In this document: piece after piece, positions 51,962 through 60,417 of the stretch
Layout of the letters: the number at the start of each line of letters is the position of its first letter
How positions within the stretch are numbered: position 1 is the stretch's first letter
Assembly (NCBI RefSeq): GCF_006539925.1
Contig: NZ_BJNY01000017.1
Span: 18,652-82,651, forward strand
Direction: 5' to 3'
DNA: 64,000 nt
Source: Glutamicibacter uratoxydans
Lineage (GTDB): Bacteria > Actinomycetota > Actinomycetes > Actinomycetales > Micrococcaceae
Notes under the pieces: generated by a model
Database searches by the model: none
Told to the model about the DNA's origin: nothing
What the model saw: the letters and a program-made list of their open reading frames with translations, nothing else
Translations under genes and position numbers: made by a program

Positions 51962-53089
51962 ATGATTCTGAATATCTCAGAAACCCGCACAGGTTTGTCG
52001 CTGCTGCGCGCCGATCTGGAACACTCCAAAGAGTGGGGGACCACCGGCAACGTCTTCCTTGAAGGGTCCCAACTTCAGGTACTGCAGATTCTTCAGCTGC
52101 ATTATCAAGGCAGCATGAAGATGGTCTTCTTGGATCCGCTGGCTCAGGACATTGATCAGCTGCGGCGCAGCTTGGAGCTGTCGTGGAACCTGCTTGCGGA
52201 TCACGGTGCGATTTTTATCTGGACCAGCAAGCAGAGCATGGATGGCCTTAAGAATCTGTGCGATGAGATCTTCGGCAAGAAAAACTTCCTTGACGGTGCC
52301 GGCCAGTTTCCTCGGAATGCCGGGGCCACACCAGCGCTCCCGGAGGCTAGATTCCTTCTGTCCTACGCCCGAACTATCAAGAACCGCACAGCACCGGCAC
52401 TGAGCACCCTGGGCTTCGATATGGCAAGTTCCGCGCGCTCGTACCTGCTGCCGACATTGCTGGAAGCGACCCAACTCGGCAAAGACGACACACTGCTCGA
52501 TCTTTCTGCTGGCGGCATCAACACCGCTGAAGCTCTCCTGCGGATGAATGCCCTTGATGCGGGTTCGCGCCGGTTCATGCTGGTCCGCCCCGCACAGCCG
52601 CTGCCATCAGCCTCCGCCACCACCGGCGGCACAGTTGAAACCGTGGCAGAGCTGTCGCGTGATCAGCTACGGCGCACCGGTGCTGCCCTGTCGGAATATG
52701 ACAACGGCCAGCTGACCGCCGTTGGCGAGCTGCTCGACACAGGATTCCGTGCCTACCAGCTGCCCGATGCGGCCAGTGCGGAGGCCACGCAGGAAGACCT
52801 GTTCATCAGGGTTTTGGCCGGCCGCGGCTTCTCCCTGACCGAGCGCACGGCATCACGATCGGTCAATGGCATCGAGGTGCGCGCAGTGGTGTCAGAGGAT
52901 GGCCAGCCCCGGGTTCTGGCCTACCTGGATGCCAGGGCACAGCCAACGCTGGAACTGCTGGAAGCGCTGCTCGCCCAGAACCCTGAAAGTGTCATCGTCA
53001 TCGCCGAGGCCTTCCACGGCGATGCCCTTCTGGAGGAAGAATTCCACCGGCTGGCCTTGTCGCGCGGAATCGAGTTCTGGACTTCCTAG
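51962..53089 (+). CDS. degenerate type III DNA-methyltransferase (Mod)-like protein
   Basis: A 375-residue protein that follows the order of a type III Mod N6-adenine methyltransferase but without its catalytic residues. MKMVFLDPLAQDIDQL stands where the DPPY motif should be. HGAIFIWTSKQSMDGLKNLCDEIFGKKNF matches the conserved helix after it. DDTLLDLSAGGINTAEALLRMNALDAGSRRFMLV matches the FAGSGTT block, altered to SAGGINTA. The C-terminal DLFIRVLAGRGFSLTE segment is also Mod-like. The target-recognition region is short. The frame is open and codon use is normal, so the protein seems maintained. No Res gene is adjacent. A DNA-binding or regulatory role is speculative. Confidence 0.75.
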   Translation: MILNISETRTGLSLLRADLEHSKEWGTTGNVFLEGSQLQVLQILQLHYQGSMKMVFLDPLAQDIDQLRRSLELSWNLLADHGAIFIWTSKQSMDGLKNLCDEIFGKKNFLDGAGQFPRNAGATPALPEARFLLSYARTIKNRTAPALSTLGFDMASSARSYLLPTLLEATQLGKDDTLLDLSAGGINTAEALLRMNALDAGSRRFMLVRPAQPLPSASATTGGTVETVAELSRDQLRRTGAALSEYDNGQLTAVGELLDTGFRAYQLPDAASAEATQEDLFIRVLAGRGFSLTERTASRSVNGIEVRAVVSEDGQPRVLAYLDARAQPTLELLEALLAQNPESVIVIAEAFHGDALLEEEFHRLALSRGIEFWTS

Positions 53090-54453
53090 AGCTCGCCCGA
53101 GTCCGGGACGTCCAATCCGAGCAGCGCATTTTCTGCCACTTCCATCAGCGCTGGGTGGATCCAGTATTGGCCGCGGGCCATCTTGTGCGCGTCGATCCCC
53201 AGGTTCATGGCGGTGACCAGCGGCTGGATCAGGTTCGCCGCCTCGTAACCGATCACATGGGCGCCCAGGATTCTGCCATCGCGCTTGTCCGCCAGGACCT
53301 TGAAGAGCCCTTCGGCGTCTTCCATGGCCCAGCCATAGGCGGTGTCGCCGTACTTCTGGGTCTTGACGGTCAGGTGCTCGCCGATCTGCTCCCTGGCTTC
53401 AGCTTCGGTCAGTCCCACATGGGCGATTTCGGGGTGGGTAAAGACCGCTGCGGGCACCGCCCGCTGGCTGGCCGTGCGCAGATCCTGAGGGTGCTCAAGA
53501 TTGTGGGCGACCACGCGCGCTTGGTAGTTGGCTGCGTGCTTCAGCTGCTGTTCGCTGCAGATATCCCCCAGCGCGTAGAGCCCGGCCACCGGTTCTCCGC
53601 CGCGCAGCACCCTTTGGTATTCGTCGACCTTGACCCGGCCGTCCTCATGCAGGTCCAGGCCTGCTGGGGCGGTGAATTCCGAGTTGGGCTGGCGTCCGGT
53701 GGCAACGAGCACCGCGTCGACGGCGAAGGTCCCGGCGCTGGTGTGCACGCTCAGCTCCCCGCCCGCCTCGGTGATGCGCTGCGGCTGAGCATCAAACTGC
53801 ACAGGCCAGCTGACCTGCTGGTTGAAGGCCTCACAGATTTCCTCGTCCAGGTATTTCAGCAGCCTAGTTCCTCGCACCAGCTGGATGACCTCGGTGCCCA
53901 GGCCGGAGAAGATGGAGGCGAATTCGCAGGCGATGAAGCCCGCGCCGATCACCGCGAGGCGCCGCGGCTGGTCGATGCGCATGATGGTGTCCGAGGTGTG
54001 GACCCCGGGCAGATCGATGCCTTCGATTTGCGGCAGCACCGGGCGGGAACCGGCGGCGAGCACGATCTGCTGCGCATGGATTTCTTCGCCTTCCTCGGTG
54101 CGCAGCGTGTGCCCGTCGAGCAGCTGCACGTGTCCCAGCAGCCTGACATTCTGAGCCTGCTCGCGGTAGTCCCTGCCGCCGGCGGAGATCGGGTCGATGC
54201 GGGAGAAGATCCGCTCCCGGATCGCCGCGAAGTCCGCCCTTCCGGCGGGCAGCTCCACGTTCAGCCTGGCGGCTTCTTGTCTGGTACGGGCCAGCTGGGC
54301 CGGGCGCACGAACATCTTGGTGGGGATGCAGCCCACGTTCAGGCAGGTGCCGCCGAAGACGCCTGATTCGGCGATCGCCACCTGCTTGCCCTCCCAGTAG
54401 GGGGTGAGCAGGGAGTTTCCCGAACCGGAACCGACGATCGCCAAATCCACCAT
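53086..54453 (-). CDS. mtr: mycothione reductase
   Basis: A 455-residue flavoprotein disulfide reductase that keeps mycothiol reduced with NADPH. The FAD motif is VGSGSGNSL, and the redox-active disulfide is GGTCLNVGCIPTK (Cys37, Cys42). The NADPH domain begins with RLAVIGAGFIACEFASIFSGLG, and the C-terminal dimer domain has the catalytic His-Glu in YWIHPALMEVAENALL. The GSGSGN start and dimer-domain sequence fit Mtr better than dihydrolipoamide dehydrogenase. GGGGGAG precedes the ATG. Its stop overlaps that of the convergent Mod-like gene by four bases. Confidence 0.92.
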   Translation of the reverse strand: MVDLAIVGSGSGNSLLTPYWEGKQVAIAESGVFGGTCLNVGCIPTKMFVRPAQLARTRQEAARLNVELPAGRADFAAIRERIFSRIDPISAGGRDYREQAQNVRLLGHVQLLDGHTLRTEEGEEIHAQQIVLAAGSRPVLPQIEGIDLPGVHTSDTIMRIDQPRRLAVIGAGFIACEFASIFSGLGTEVIQLVRGTRLLKYLDEEICEAFNQQVSWPVQFDAQPQRITEAGGELSVHTSAGTFAVDAVLVATGRQPNSEFTAPAGLDLHEDGRVKVDEYQRVLRGGEPVAGLYALGDICSEQQLKHAANYQARVVAHNLEHPQDLRTASQRAVPAAVFTHPEIAHVGLTEAEAREQIGEHLTVKTQKYGDTAYGWAMEDAEGLFKVLADKRDGRILGAHVIGYEAANLIQPLVTAMNLGIDAHKMARGQYWIHPALMEVAENALLGLDVPDSGEL

Positions 54454-54455
54454 AT

Positions 54456-54899
54456 TTACTCCCCCGGAAGGTTGATGATCTGCTGCGGAACCACCAGCAG
54501 CGGGCAGCTCTGCTTGTGGGCCAGCGCCACTGCGATGGATCCGTCGATGAACTCGGCGAGCTTGCTGCGGATCCCCGGGCGTCGGGTGCCGATCACGATC
54601 ATCGCAGCGTCGACCTCCTTGGCCACCGCCGCAAGCACCTTGGCGGGATCTCCCGGCACATTGTGCAGTTCGTACTCAACGCCTTCCAGCGTCGAGGCCA
54701 CCAGGGCCGCTAGCTCCTCGGGGAAGACTTCTTCGCTGGTGCCCAGCACATTGGATTCGGGCAGGCGCTCGGTGACAAAGCGGCCCGAATCGGCGAACAC
54801 CACCTGCACCGTGGCGTTCAGGTCTTTGGCAAAGGATGCCGCGGTGACTAGTACCGACCGGGGCTGGCCCGGTTCAATTCCGACAACTATGGTGCCCAT
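54456..54899 (-). CDS. universal stress protein family
   Basis: A 147-residue single UspA domain. It begins TIVVGIEPGQPRSVLVTAASFAKDL and has the nucleotide-binding stretch MIVIGTRRPGIRSKLAEFIDGSIAVALAHKQSCPLLVVP, similar to the G-2x-G-9x-G(S/T) pattern of ATP-binding members though not exact. The role is likely in stress or energy limitation. It ends two bases before mtr begins, and GGGGAG precedes its ATG, so it is the upstream gene of a usp-mtr unit. Confidence 0.85.
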   Translation of the reverse strand: MGTIVVGIEPGQPRSVLVTAASFAKDLNATVQVVFADSGRFVTERLPESNVLGTSEEVFPEELAALVASTLEGVEYELHNVPGDPAKVLAAVAKEVDAAMIVIGTRRPGIRSKLAEFIDGSIAVALAHKQSCPLLVVPQQIINLPGE

Positions 54900-54933
54900 G
54901 AGCGCTCCCCTTCAATGGTTGGTACCTCCTAAG

Positions 54934-55833
54934 CTACTGCCCCGGCGCCGCAGACACAATTGCGTCGCTCACAGCCAGCATTCCCAGCATCCGCACCGTG
55001 TCAACATCCGCCTGGACTACCCCGGTGGCGGCGGCGATGAACGCATCCCCGTCCAGCCTGGTGTGCGGCGGATGGATGGCCCGGGCCAGCCCGTCGTGCC
55101 CACCCTGGGCCAGGATGTGGCAGCCGGTCTTATCCAACCGGGCGTTGGTGATCAGCACCCCGATGGTGGTGTGGGTGCGCGGCGGCTCGCTGCCCGATTC
55201 CCTGGAGGAGGCGTCCAAGGCCGCGAACACCTGGGCTGGATCAATGCTGGGGGTGGCGCCGAGGGCCAGCACATCGCCGAAGGCGTTGACTGCGCACAGC
55301 GCCCCGACCACCAGCTCGCCCAGGCTGCGCTCGGCGTAGACCAGCCCTCCGGGATAGGCCGCAGGCCCACGCCAGCGCCCGGCCTTGGCCCCGGTGCCGG
55401 CGCCCACCGCCCCGGTGGCCACCGGGGCCCGCACCGCGCCGTTTTCCCAGGCGGCCTGCGCCGCCGCATAGCCCTCTTCCGCTGTGGGGCGCGCCGAGCC
55501 TTCGGCCAGGTCGAACAAGGCCAGGGTGGGCACGATCGGCACCCGCCCGCCCGGGGTGGGCACCCCGCGGCCCTGCTCCTGTAGGAAGCGCATGACCCCG
55601 TCGGCGCAGGCCAGCCCGAAGGCGGACCCTCCGGTGAGCACCGCCGCGTCGATCTGCTGCACCGTCATCAGGGGGTTGAGCACATCAAGTTCGCGGCTGG
55701 CCGGCGCTCCGCCGCGCACCTCGGCGCTGGCGGTGGTGCCCGGCGGCAGCAGCACCACGGTGCAGCCGCTGCCCGCCACCTGCGCCTGGCCCACCGACAC
55801 CCCGCCGATGCCCAATGCCACCGCAGGCCCCAT
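54934..55833 (-). CDS. S58 (DmpA-type) peptidase
   Basis: A 299-residue P1/S58-family N-terminal-nucleophile aminopeptidase. GGSAFGLACADGVMRFLQEQGRG near 68 and HTTIGVLITNARLDKTG near 225 (with the self-processing Thr-containing stretch) identify the family. Members cleave themselves into two chains and act on beta-peptides or D-amino-acid amides. There is no signal peptide. Its start lies two bases after the upstream oxidoreductase stop, so these two are one operon. Confidence 0.85.
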   Translation of the reverse strand: MGPAVALGIGGVSVGQAQVAGSGCTVVLLPPGTTASAEVRGGAPASRELDVLNPLMTVQQIDAAVLTGGSAFGLACADGVMRFLQEQGRGVPTPGGRVPIVPTLALFDLAEGSARPTAEEGYAAAQAAWENGAVRAPVATGAVGAGTGAKAGRWRGPAAYPGGLVYAERSLGELVVGALCAVNAFGDVLALGATPSIDPAQVFAALDASSRESGSEPPRTHTTIGVLITNARLDKTGCHILAQGGHDGLARAIHPPHTRLDGDAFIAAATGVVQADVDTVRMLGMLAVSDAIVSAAPGQ

Positions 55834-55835
55834 GG

Positions 55836-57044
55836 CTACAGCTCGCCCAGCTCGATGCTTGGGTCTTCCAGCCGGGCCGCCGGGATCTCCCGTCCCACCA
55901 GGGCGCGCAGCGTGTCGTTCACATCCCAGATGTTCACATTCGCCGCCGCGGTGATCCGCCCCTCGCGCAGCCAGAAGATGATGAATTCGTGCTCGTCCCC
56001 GCGCAGCACCGTCTGGTCGCCGGGAGCGGCGTCGCCCACGTACTCCATGCCCAGGTCGTACTGGTCGGTGAAGAAGTAGGGCAGCCAGTCATAGGCTTCT
56101 TCCGCCCCGGTCAGCGTGGCCGCGGCCAGCTTGCCCTGGCGGATGGCGTTGTCCCAGTGCTCCACGCGCAGCTGGCGGCGCAGCCTCGTATTGAAGGCCT
56201 GGGCCACGTCTCCGATGGCGAGGATCTTGGAGTTCGAGCTGCGCAGCGAGGCGTCGACCACCACGCCCCGGTCCACCTCAAGCCCAGCGGTTTCCGCCAG
56301 CTCCACATTCGGCACTGCGCCGATGGCCAGCAGCACCAGATCCGCCCGGAAGCTGCCGGCATCGGAAATCACCTGCAGCCCGCGCTCGCCGGGCTCGATG
56401 CCCTGCACCCGGGTGCCGGTGCGCACATCCACGCCGTGGCTCTTATGCAGTTCCAGCAGGTGGTGGCCGAAGCGCTCGCCGAACACCTTGGCCAGCGGCA
56501 CCTCGTCGGGCGAATACACGGTGACCCGGGCGCCCAGCGAGCGGGCGCTGGCGGCGACCTCCATTCCGATCCAGCCAGAGCCGATCACCGCCAGCTGGGT
56601 GTCGTGGGTGATGGCAGCCTTCAGCGCGTCGGCGTCGGCCAGGCTGCGCAGGGTGTGCACCCCTGGCAGGTCGTGGCCGGGGAAGGGCTCTGCTCCCCCG
56701 ATGTTCGAGCGGGCGCCGGTGGCAAGCACCAGTGCGTCATAGCCCAGCGTGGTCCCGTCGGCGAGCGCCACCTGCTGGTGCTTGGCATCGATGCTGATGG
56801 CGCGGGTGTCCAGGCGGACATCCACGTTGTTCTCCGCATACCAGGCGGCGGGGTTGACGGTAAAGTCCTCCACCTTGTCATTGCCCTGCAGGTAGCCCTT
56901 GGACAGCGGCGGGCGCTCATAGGGCAGCGCCTGTTCGTCGCCGACCAGGTGCAGGGAACCTGTATAGCCTCGGCTGCGCAGTTCGGTAATGCAGGTGGCG
57001 GCGGCCAAGCCGGCGCCGATCACGACGATCGATTCGGGGTTCAT
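55836..57044 (-). CDS. ferredoxin/rubredoxin-reductase-type FAD oxidoreductase
   Basis: A 402-residue flavoprotein. The FAD motif is IVVIGAGLAAATCITELRSRG and LPYERPPLSKGYL follows. The NAD(P) fold is QLAVIGSGWIGMEVAASARSLGARVTVYS, and the second FAD motif is ILAIGDVAQAFN. The C-terminus matches the reductase C-terminal domain of BphA4-like ferredoxin reductases. It passes electrons from NAD(P)H to a ferredoxin, none of which is encoded here. ATG 57044 follows AAAGGG; the frame extends further without support. It is the first gene of an operon with the S58 peptidase and diverges from the subtilase gene. Confidence 0.9.
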   Translation of the reverse strand: MNPESIVVIGAGLAAATCITELRSRGYTGSLHLVGDEQALPYERPPLSKGYLQGNDKVEDFTVNPAAWYAENNVDVRLDTRAISIDAKHQQVALADGTTLGYDALVLATGARSNIGGAEPFPGHDLPGVHTLRSLADADALKAAITHDTQLAVIGSGWIGMEVAASARSLGARVTVYSPDEVPLAKVFGERFGHHLLELHKSHGVDVRTGTRVQGIEPGERGLQVISDAGSFRADLVLLAIGAVPNVELAETAGLEVDRGVVVDASLRSSNSKILAIGDVAQAFNTRLRRQLRVEHWDNAIRQGKLAAATLTGAEEAYDWLPYFFTDQYDLGMEYVGDAAPGDQTVLRGDEHEFIIFWLREGRITAAANVNIWDVNDTLRALVGREIPAARLEDPSIELGEL

Positions 57045-57249
57045 CAGTTGCCCTTTCGTAGCTGTGCCTACCTCGATCCTCACACGCGGCGCTGATCCGG
57101 GCAACGGTATGACACAGGGTTTCAGGCTGCCGGCCAACTTGCCGCGAATCCTTACATTGTGTCGGGGCCTGTGCGTAGAGTGATTGCTACCGGGCCGCTT
57201 CCACGTTCCCCCAAGTTTTCCGCGGCCCGCGGCGACGAAGGAGTGCATC

Positions 57250-58431
57250 GTGTTGACAGAAAACCATCAACCAGCGGCCCAGATCCCCGGGCGCTATGTG
57301 CTGGTGTTCGACCAGGTCTCGGCCGCAGATCCGCGCGGCGTGGGCATTGCTTCGCTCGGCGACACGGTGCCCGGACTGCTGAGCAGCCAGGGCTATGAAA
57401 CCACGCAGTATTTCCCGAACCTGGGCATCGCTGTGGTGAGCAGCGCCAAGGACCAGCTCGCAGATTTCCAGGCCCGCTGCCTGGACAGGAACCTGCCGGC
57501 CAGCGTGGTGCCGGAGCTGCGCTACTACGTACTGGCCCAGCAGCCCGACCCGGACAGCTATGTCGACACGGACGAGTTCACCTGGGGCCTGCAGGCAGTG
57601 GTGGCGGCGCACAACGAGTTCACCGGCAAGGGCGTCAAGGTGGCGGTGCTGGATACCGGCTTCGACGCCCAGCACCCGGACTTCGCCGGACGCTCGGTGA
57701 CCGCCAAGTCATTCGTCGAGGGCGAGGATGCCAGCGACGGCCACGGCCATGGCACCCACTGCATCGGCACATCCTGCGGCCCCCGCAAGGTGCCAGGCGG
57801 TCGCGGCTACGGCGTCGCCTCGGAAGCTGAGATCTTTGCCGGCAAGGTGCTGGGCACTTCCGGCTCCGGCTCCGACTCCTCCATCCTGGCCGGCATCGAC
57901 TGGGCGCTGGAGAATGAATGCCACGTCATTTCCATGTCGCTGGGCGCCGATGTGCGCACCGTGCACCCTCCCTATGTGACCGCCGGGCGCCGTGCCCTGG
58001 AGAAGGGCGCGCTGATTGTGGCGGCCGCTGGCAACAACGCCAAGCGCTCCGCCGATGACCCTGGGTTTGTGGGAGCCCCTGCCAACAGCCCCTACATCAT
58101 GGCCGTGGGCGCCATCGACTCCTCGCTGCGGGTGGCAGACTTCTCTGCCCGCACCATCGAGGGCCGCGGCGGCCAGGTTGATATTGCGGGCCCGGGCGTG
58201 AACATCTATTCCTCCTGGCCGGGCGCCGAGCGCTACAACACGATTTCCGGCACCTCGATGGCCACCCCGCATGTTGCCGGGGTCGCCGCCCTGCTGGCCC
58301 AGGCCACCGGCTACCGCGGGCGGGAATTGTGGGCGCAGCTGGTGCAGGAAGCCCGCAGGCTGACCCAGTTCTCGGTGGATGTGGGCGCGGGGCTGACCCG
58401 GGCGCCGCTGAACGAGACGGACCAGGCGTGA
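57250..58431 (+). CDS. subtilisin-family (S8) serine peptidase without export signal
   Basis: A 393-residue subtilase with an intact triad: VAVLDTGFD (Asp135), GHGHGTHCIG (His167), GTSMATPHVAG (Ser336), and the oxyanion Asn in AAAGNNAK. The first 115 residues include a region (YVLVFDQVS ... YFPNLGIAVVSSAKDQLADFQARC) that looks like an I9-type pro-domain. No signal peptide is visible, so it is probably intracellular. GTG 57250 has GAAGGAG six bases upstream. The 73-residue gene at 58436 starts four bases after the stop and encodes an I9-like protein, suggesting built-in inhibition or folding assistance. Confidence 0.9.
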   Translation: MLTENHQPAAQIPGRYVLVFDQVSAADPRGVGIASLGDTVPGLLSSQGYETTQYFPNLGIAVVSSAKDQLADFQARCLDRNLPASVVPELRYYVLAQQPDPDSYVDTDEFTWGLQAVVAAHNEFTGKGVKVAVLDTGFDAQHPDFAGRSVTAKSFVEGEDASDGHGHGTHCIGTSCGPRKVPGGRGYGVASEAEIFAGKVLGTSGSGSDSSILAGIDWALENECHVISMSLGADVRTVHPPYVTAGRRALEKGALIVAAAGNNAKRSADDPGFVGAPANSPYIMAVGAIDSSLRVADFSARTIEGRGGQVDIAGPGVNIYSSWPGAERYNTISGTSMATPHVAGVAALLAQATGYRGRELWAQLVQEARRLTQFSVDVGAGLTRAPLNETDQA

Positions 58432-58435
58432 TCCC

Positions 58436-58657
58436 ATGGACTCGCAGCAGACGTGGATCGTGACTGTTTCCCACACCCACATCGAGCAGATCTCCACGGT
58501 GGTCACCTCGCTGGAGCACACCGGGCTGCACGTGCAGCAGGTGCTCTCCACCTTGGGTCAGGTCATCGGCCAAGCTCCTGAAGAGAAGGTGGAGGAGCTC
58601 AAGCACGTTGACGGGGTCGAGTCGGTCGACAAGGAACAGCGCTTCGGGATCCTCTAG
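58436..58657 (+). CDS. stand-alone I9-like (subtilisin propeptide-type) small protein
   Basis: A 73-residue protein without signal peptide. WIVTVSHTHIEQISTVVTSLEHTGL, HVQQVLSTLGQVIGQAP and EEKVEELKHVDGVESVDKEQ follow the beta-alpha-beta pattern of inhibitor family I9, including the LxxVxGVxSVE-type end. It starts four bases after the subtilase stop, so they are co-translated. Related small proteins beside S8 genes are often misnamed in databases. As an inhibitor or chaperone of the protease it would keep the cytoplasmic subtilase in check; this is inference. Confidence 0.75.
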   Translation: MDSQQTWIVTVSHTHIEQISTVVTSLEHTGLHVQQVLSTLGQVIGQAPEEKVEELKHVDGVESVDKEQRFGIL

Positions 58658-58673
58658 CCGCTTCACCAGCCCC

Positions 58674-58718
58674 GGGCGCTGGCGTGCACCATCCATTGGT
58701 GCACGCCAGCGCCCTTTT
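58674..58718 (+). terminator. Rho-independent terminator after the subtilase pair
   Basis: GGGCGCTGGCGTGCACC and GGTGCACGCCAGCGCCC form a perfect 17-pair stem around ATCCATT, followed by TTTT. Confidence 0.95.
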
Positions 58719-58768
58719 AGTGACCAGGAACACCTTGAAATGGCATCTGACATGGATATTTCCACAGT

Positions 58769-58812
58769 GTTTACGCCTGGTTAACCTTGCGCTCACGATT
58801 CGGTTAGTTGCT
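58769..58812 (+). promoter_or_regulatory. PHO-box-like direct repeats upstream of alkaline phosphatase
   Basis: Four consecutive 11-base units begin with G and a T-rich/AC core: GTTTACGCCTG, GTTAACCTTGC, GCTCACGATTC and GGTTAGTTGCT. This spacing matches the direct-repeat units bound by PhoP in Streptomyces and other actinobacteria. The array ends 74 bases before the phosphatase ATG, with a plausible -10 (TATCAT, 58860-58865) downstream. Confidence 0.5.
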
Positions 58813-58886
58813 CCACGCAACATGTTTATTGAGCGTACCGCCTAGTCGCTGTACACATCTATCATCTCCATTCAAAGGGAATAAAC

Positions 58887-60341
58887 ATGTTCAAGGGAAT
58901 CACGAAGATCGCGCCGATCACCATGGTGCTGGGCCTCGGCATCGCCGCCATGACCGGCTGCGGCGCCACCTCCAATGCCGCACATTCAACCGCCGAATCC
59001 GCACCGCTGCTACAGCGCGCAGCGGACGGAGACCTTTCGCAGCACGGCGGCGCCCGCCGCCTGAGCGAAGACACCACGCAGTCGGTGCGCGAGGCGATCA
59101 AGGACTCCGGCGCCAAGAACGTGATCCTGCTGATCGGCGACGGCATGGGAGATTCGGAAATCACCGCCGCCCGCAACGTGGCCAAGGGCGCCGGCGGATA
59201 CTTCGAAGGCATCGACGCCCTGCCGATGACCGGCCAGTACACCCACTACTCGCTGCTCAAGGACGGCACCCCAGACTACGTCACCGACTCGGCCGCCTCC
59301 GGCAGCGCCTGGGCCACCGGCACCAAGACCTACAACGGCGCCATCTCGGTGGACGTCAAGGGCGAAAAGCAGGAAAGCCTGCTGGAGCTGGCCAAGGGCA
59401 AGGACCTGGCCACCGGCATCGTCACCACCTCGGAAATCCAGGACGCCACCCCTGCCGTGCAGTACTCGCACGTTGCCGAGCGCAAGTGCTACGGTCCGGA
59501 AACCACCAGCGAAAAGTGCGCAGAGAACGCCCTGGAGAACGGCGGCGCCGGCTCGATCACCGAGCAGATGCTCGCCACCCGCCCGGACCTGGTCTTCGGC
59601 GGCGGTGCAGAAACCTTCGCGGAAAAGGCCAAGGCCGGCGACTACAAGGGCAAGACCCTGCGCGAGCAGGCAGAAGCCCGTGGCTTCAGCATCCTTGAAG
59701 ACACCGCCTCGCTGCAGGCCGCCCAGGCCGCCAACCAGGAGGCTCCGCTGCTGGGCCTGTTCGCCCCGGGCAACATGGAGGTGCGCTGGAAGGGCGATCT
59801 GGCCACCAAGGGCGGCATCAAGAAGCCTGCCCAGAAGTGCACTGAGAACCCCGAGCGCGACTTCGCCAAGGCCCCGGACCTGAAGACTATGACCTCCAAG
59901 GCCATCGACCTGCTCAAGAACGACGAGCAGGGCTTCTTCCTGCAGGTCGAGGGCGCCTCCATCGACAAGCAGGACCACGCGGCCAACCCCTGCGGCCAGA
60001 TCGGCGAGACCGTCGACCTGGATGAGGCGGTGCAGGAAGCGCTGAAGTTCGCCAAGGAAGACGGCGAGACCCTGGTGGTAGTCACCGCCGACCACGCGCA
60101 CACCAGCCAGATTGTCGCTCCTGACACCGAATCCCCGGCCTTCACCTCCAAGATCGTCACCGCTGACGGCGGCGAGATGGCGATCCTCTACGGCACCGGC
60201 GAAACCCAGGACTACCAGGGCCACACCGGCACCCAGCTGCGCATCTCGGCCTACGGCCCGGGCGCCGCCAACGTGGTGGGCCTCAGCGACCAGACCGACC
60301 TGTTCTTCACCATCTCCGACGCGCTCTCGCTGAAGAAGTAG
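58887..60341 (+). CDS. phoA: lipoprotein alkaline phosphatase
   Basis: A 484-residue PhoA-type phosphomonoesterase. The signal peptide ends in lipobox MTGC (Cys25), so the enzyme is tethered to the outer face of the membrane. The metal site starts at [13 protein letters not shown]. The nucleophile is Ser135 in [13 protein letters not shown], metal ligands follow in [14 protein letters not shown] and VTADHAHTS, and the last His is in GHTGTQL. It releases phosphate from organic esters during phosphate starvation, in agreement with the PHO-box-like repeats upstream. AAAGGGA precedes the ATG. A terminator follows. Confidence 0.93.
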   Translation: MFKGITKIAPITMVLGLGIAAMTGCGATSNAAHSTAESAPLLQRAADGDLSQHGGARRLSEDTTQSVREAIKDSGAKNVILLIGDGMGDSEITAARNVAKGAGGYFEGIDALPMTGQYTHYSLLKDGTPDYVTDSAASGSAWATGTKTYNGAISVDVKGEKQESLLELAKGKDLATGIVTTSEIQDATPAVQYSHVAERKCYGPETTSEKCAENALENGGAGSITEQMLATRPDLVFGGGAETFAEKAKAGDYKGKTLREQAEARGFSILEDTASLQAAQAANQEAPLLGLFAPGNMEVRWKGDLATKGGIKKPAQKCTENPERDFAKAPDLKTMTSKAIDLLKNDEQGFFLQVEGASIDKQDHAANPCGQIGETVDLDEAVQEALKFAKEDGETLVVVTADHAHTSQIVAPDTESPAFTSKIVTADGGEMAILYGTGETQDYQGHTGTQLRISAYGPGAANVVGLSDQTDLFFTISDALSLKK

Positions 60342-60354
60342 CAAGCACACACGC

Positions 60355-60401
60355 AAAAGCGCTGCGGCGCAGGTTCGCAAGAACCTGCACCGCAGCGCTT
60401 T
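60355..60401 (+). terminator. terminator between phoA and purU
   Basis: AAAGCGCTGCGG pairs with CCGCAGCGCTTT, and an inner CAGGTTC/GAACCTG stem caps it. A runs on one side and T runs on the other fit a bidirectional terminator for the convergent genes. Confidence 0.85.
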
Positions 60402-60417
60402 ATGCGTCCAGCGGCTG

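Noticed and set aside
51962..53089. Active restriction-modification system
   Set aside because: The DPPY and FAGSGTT motifs are lost and no restriction subunit is adjacent.
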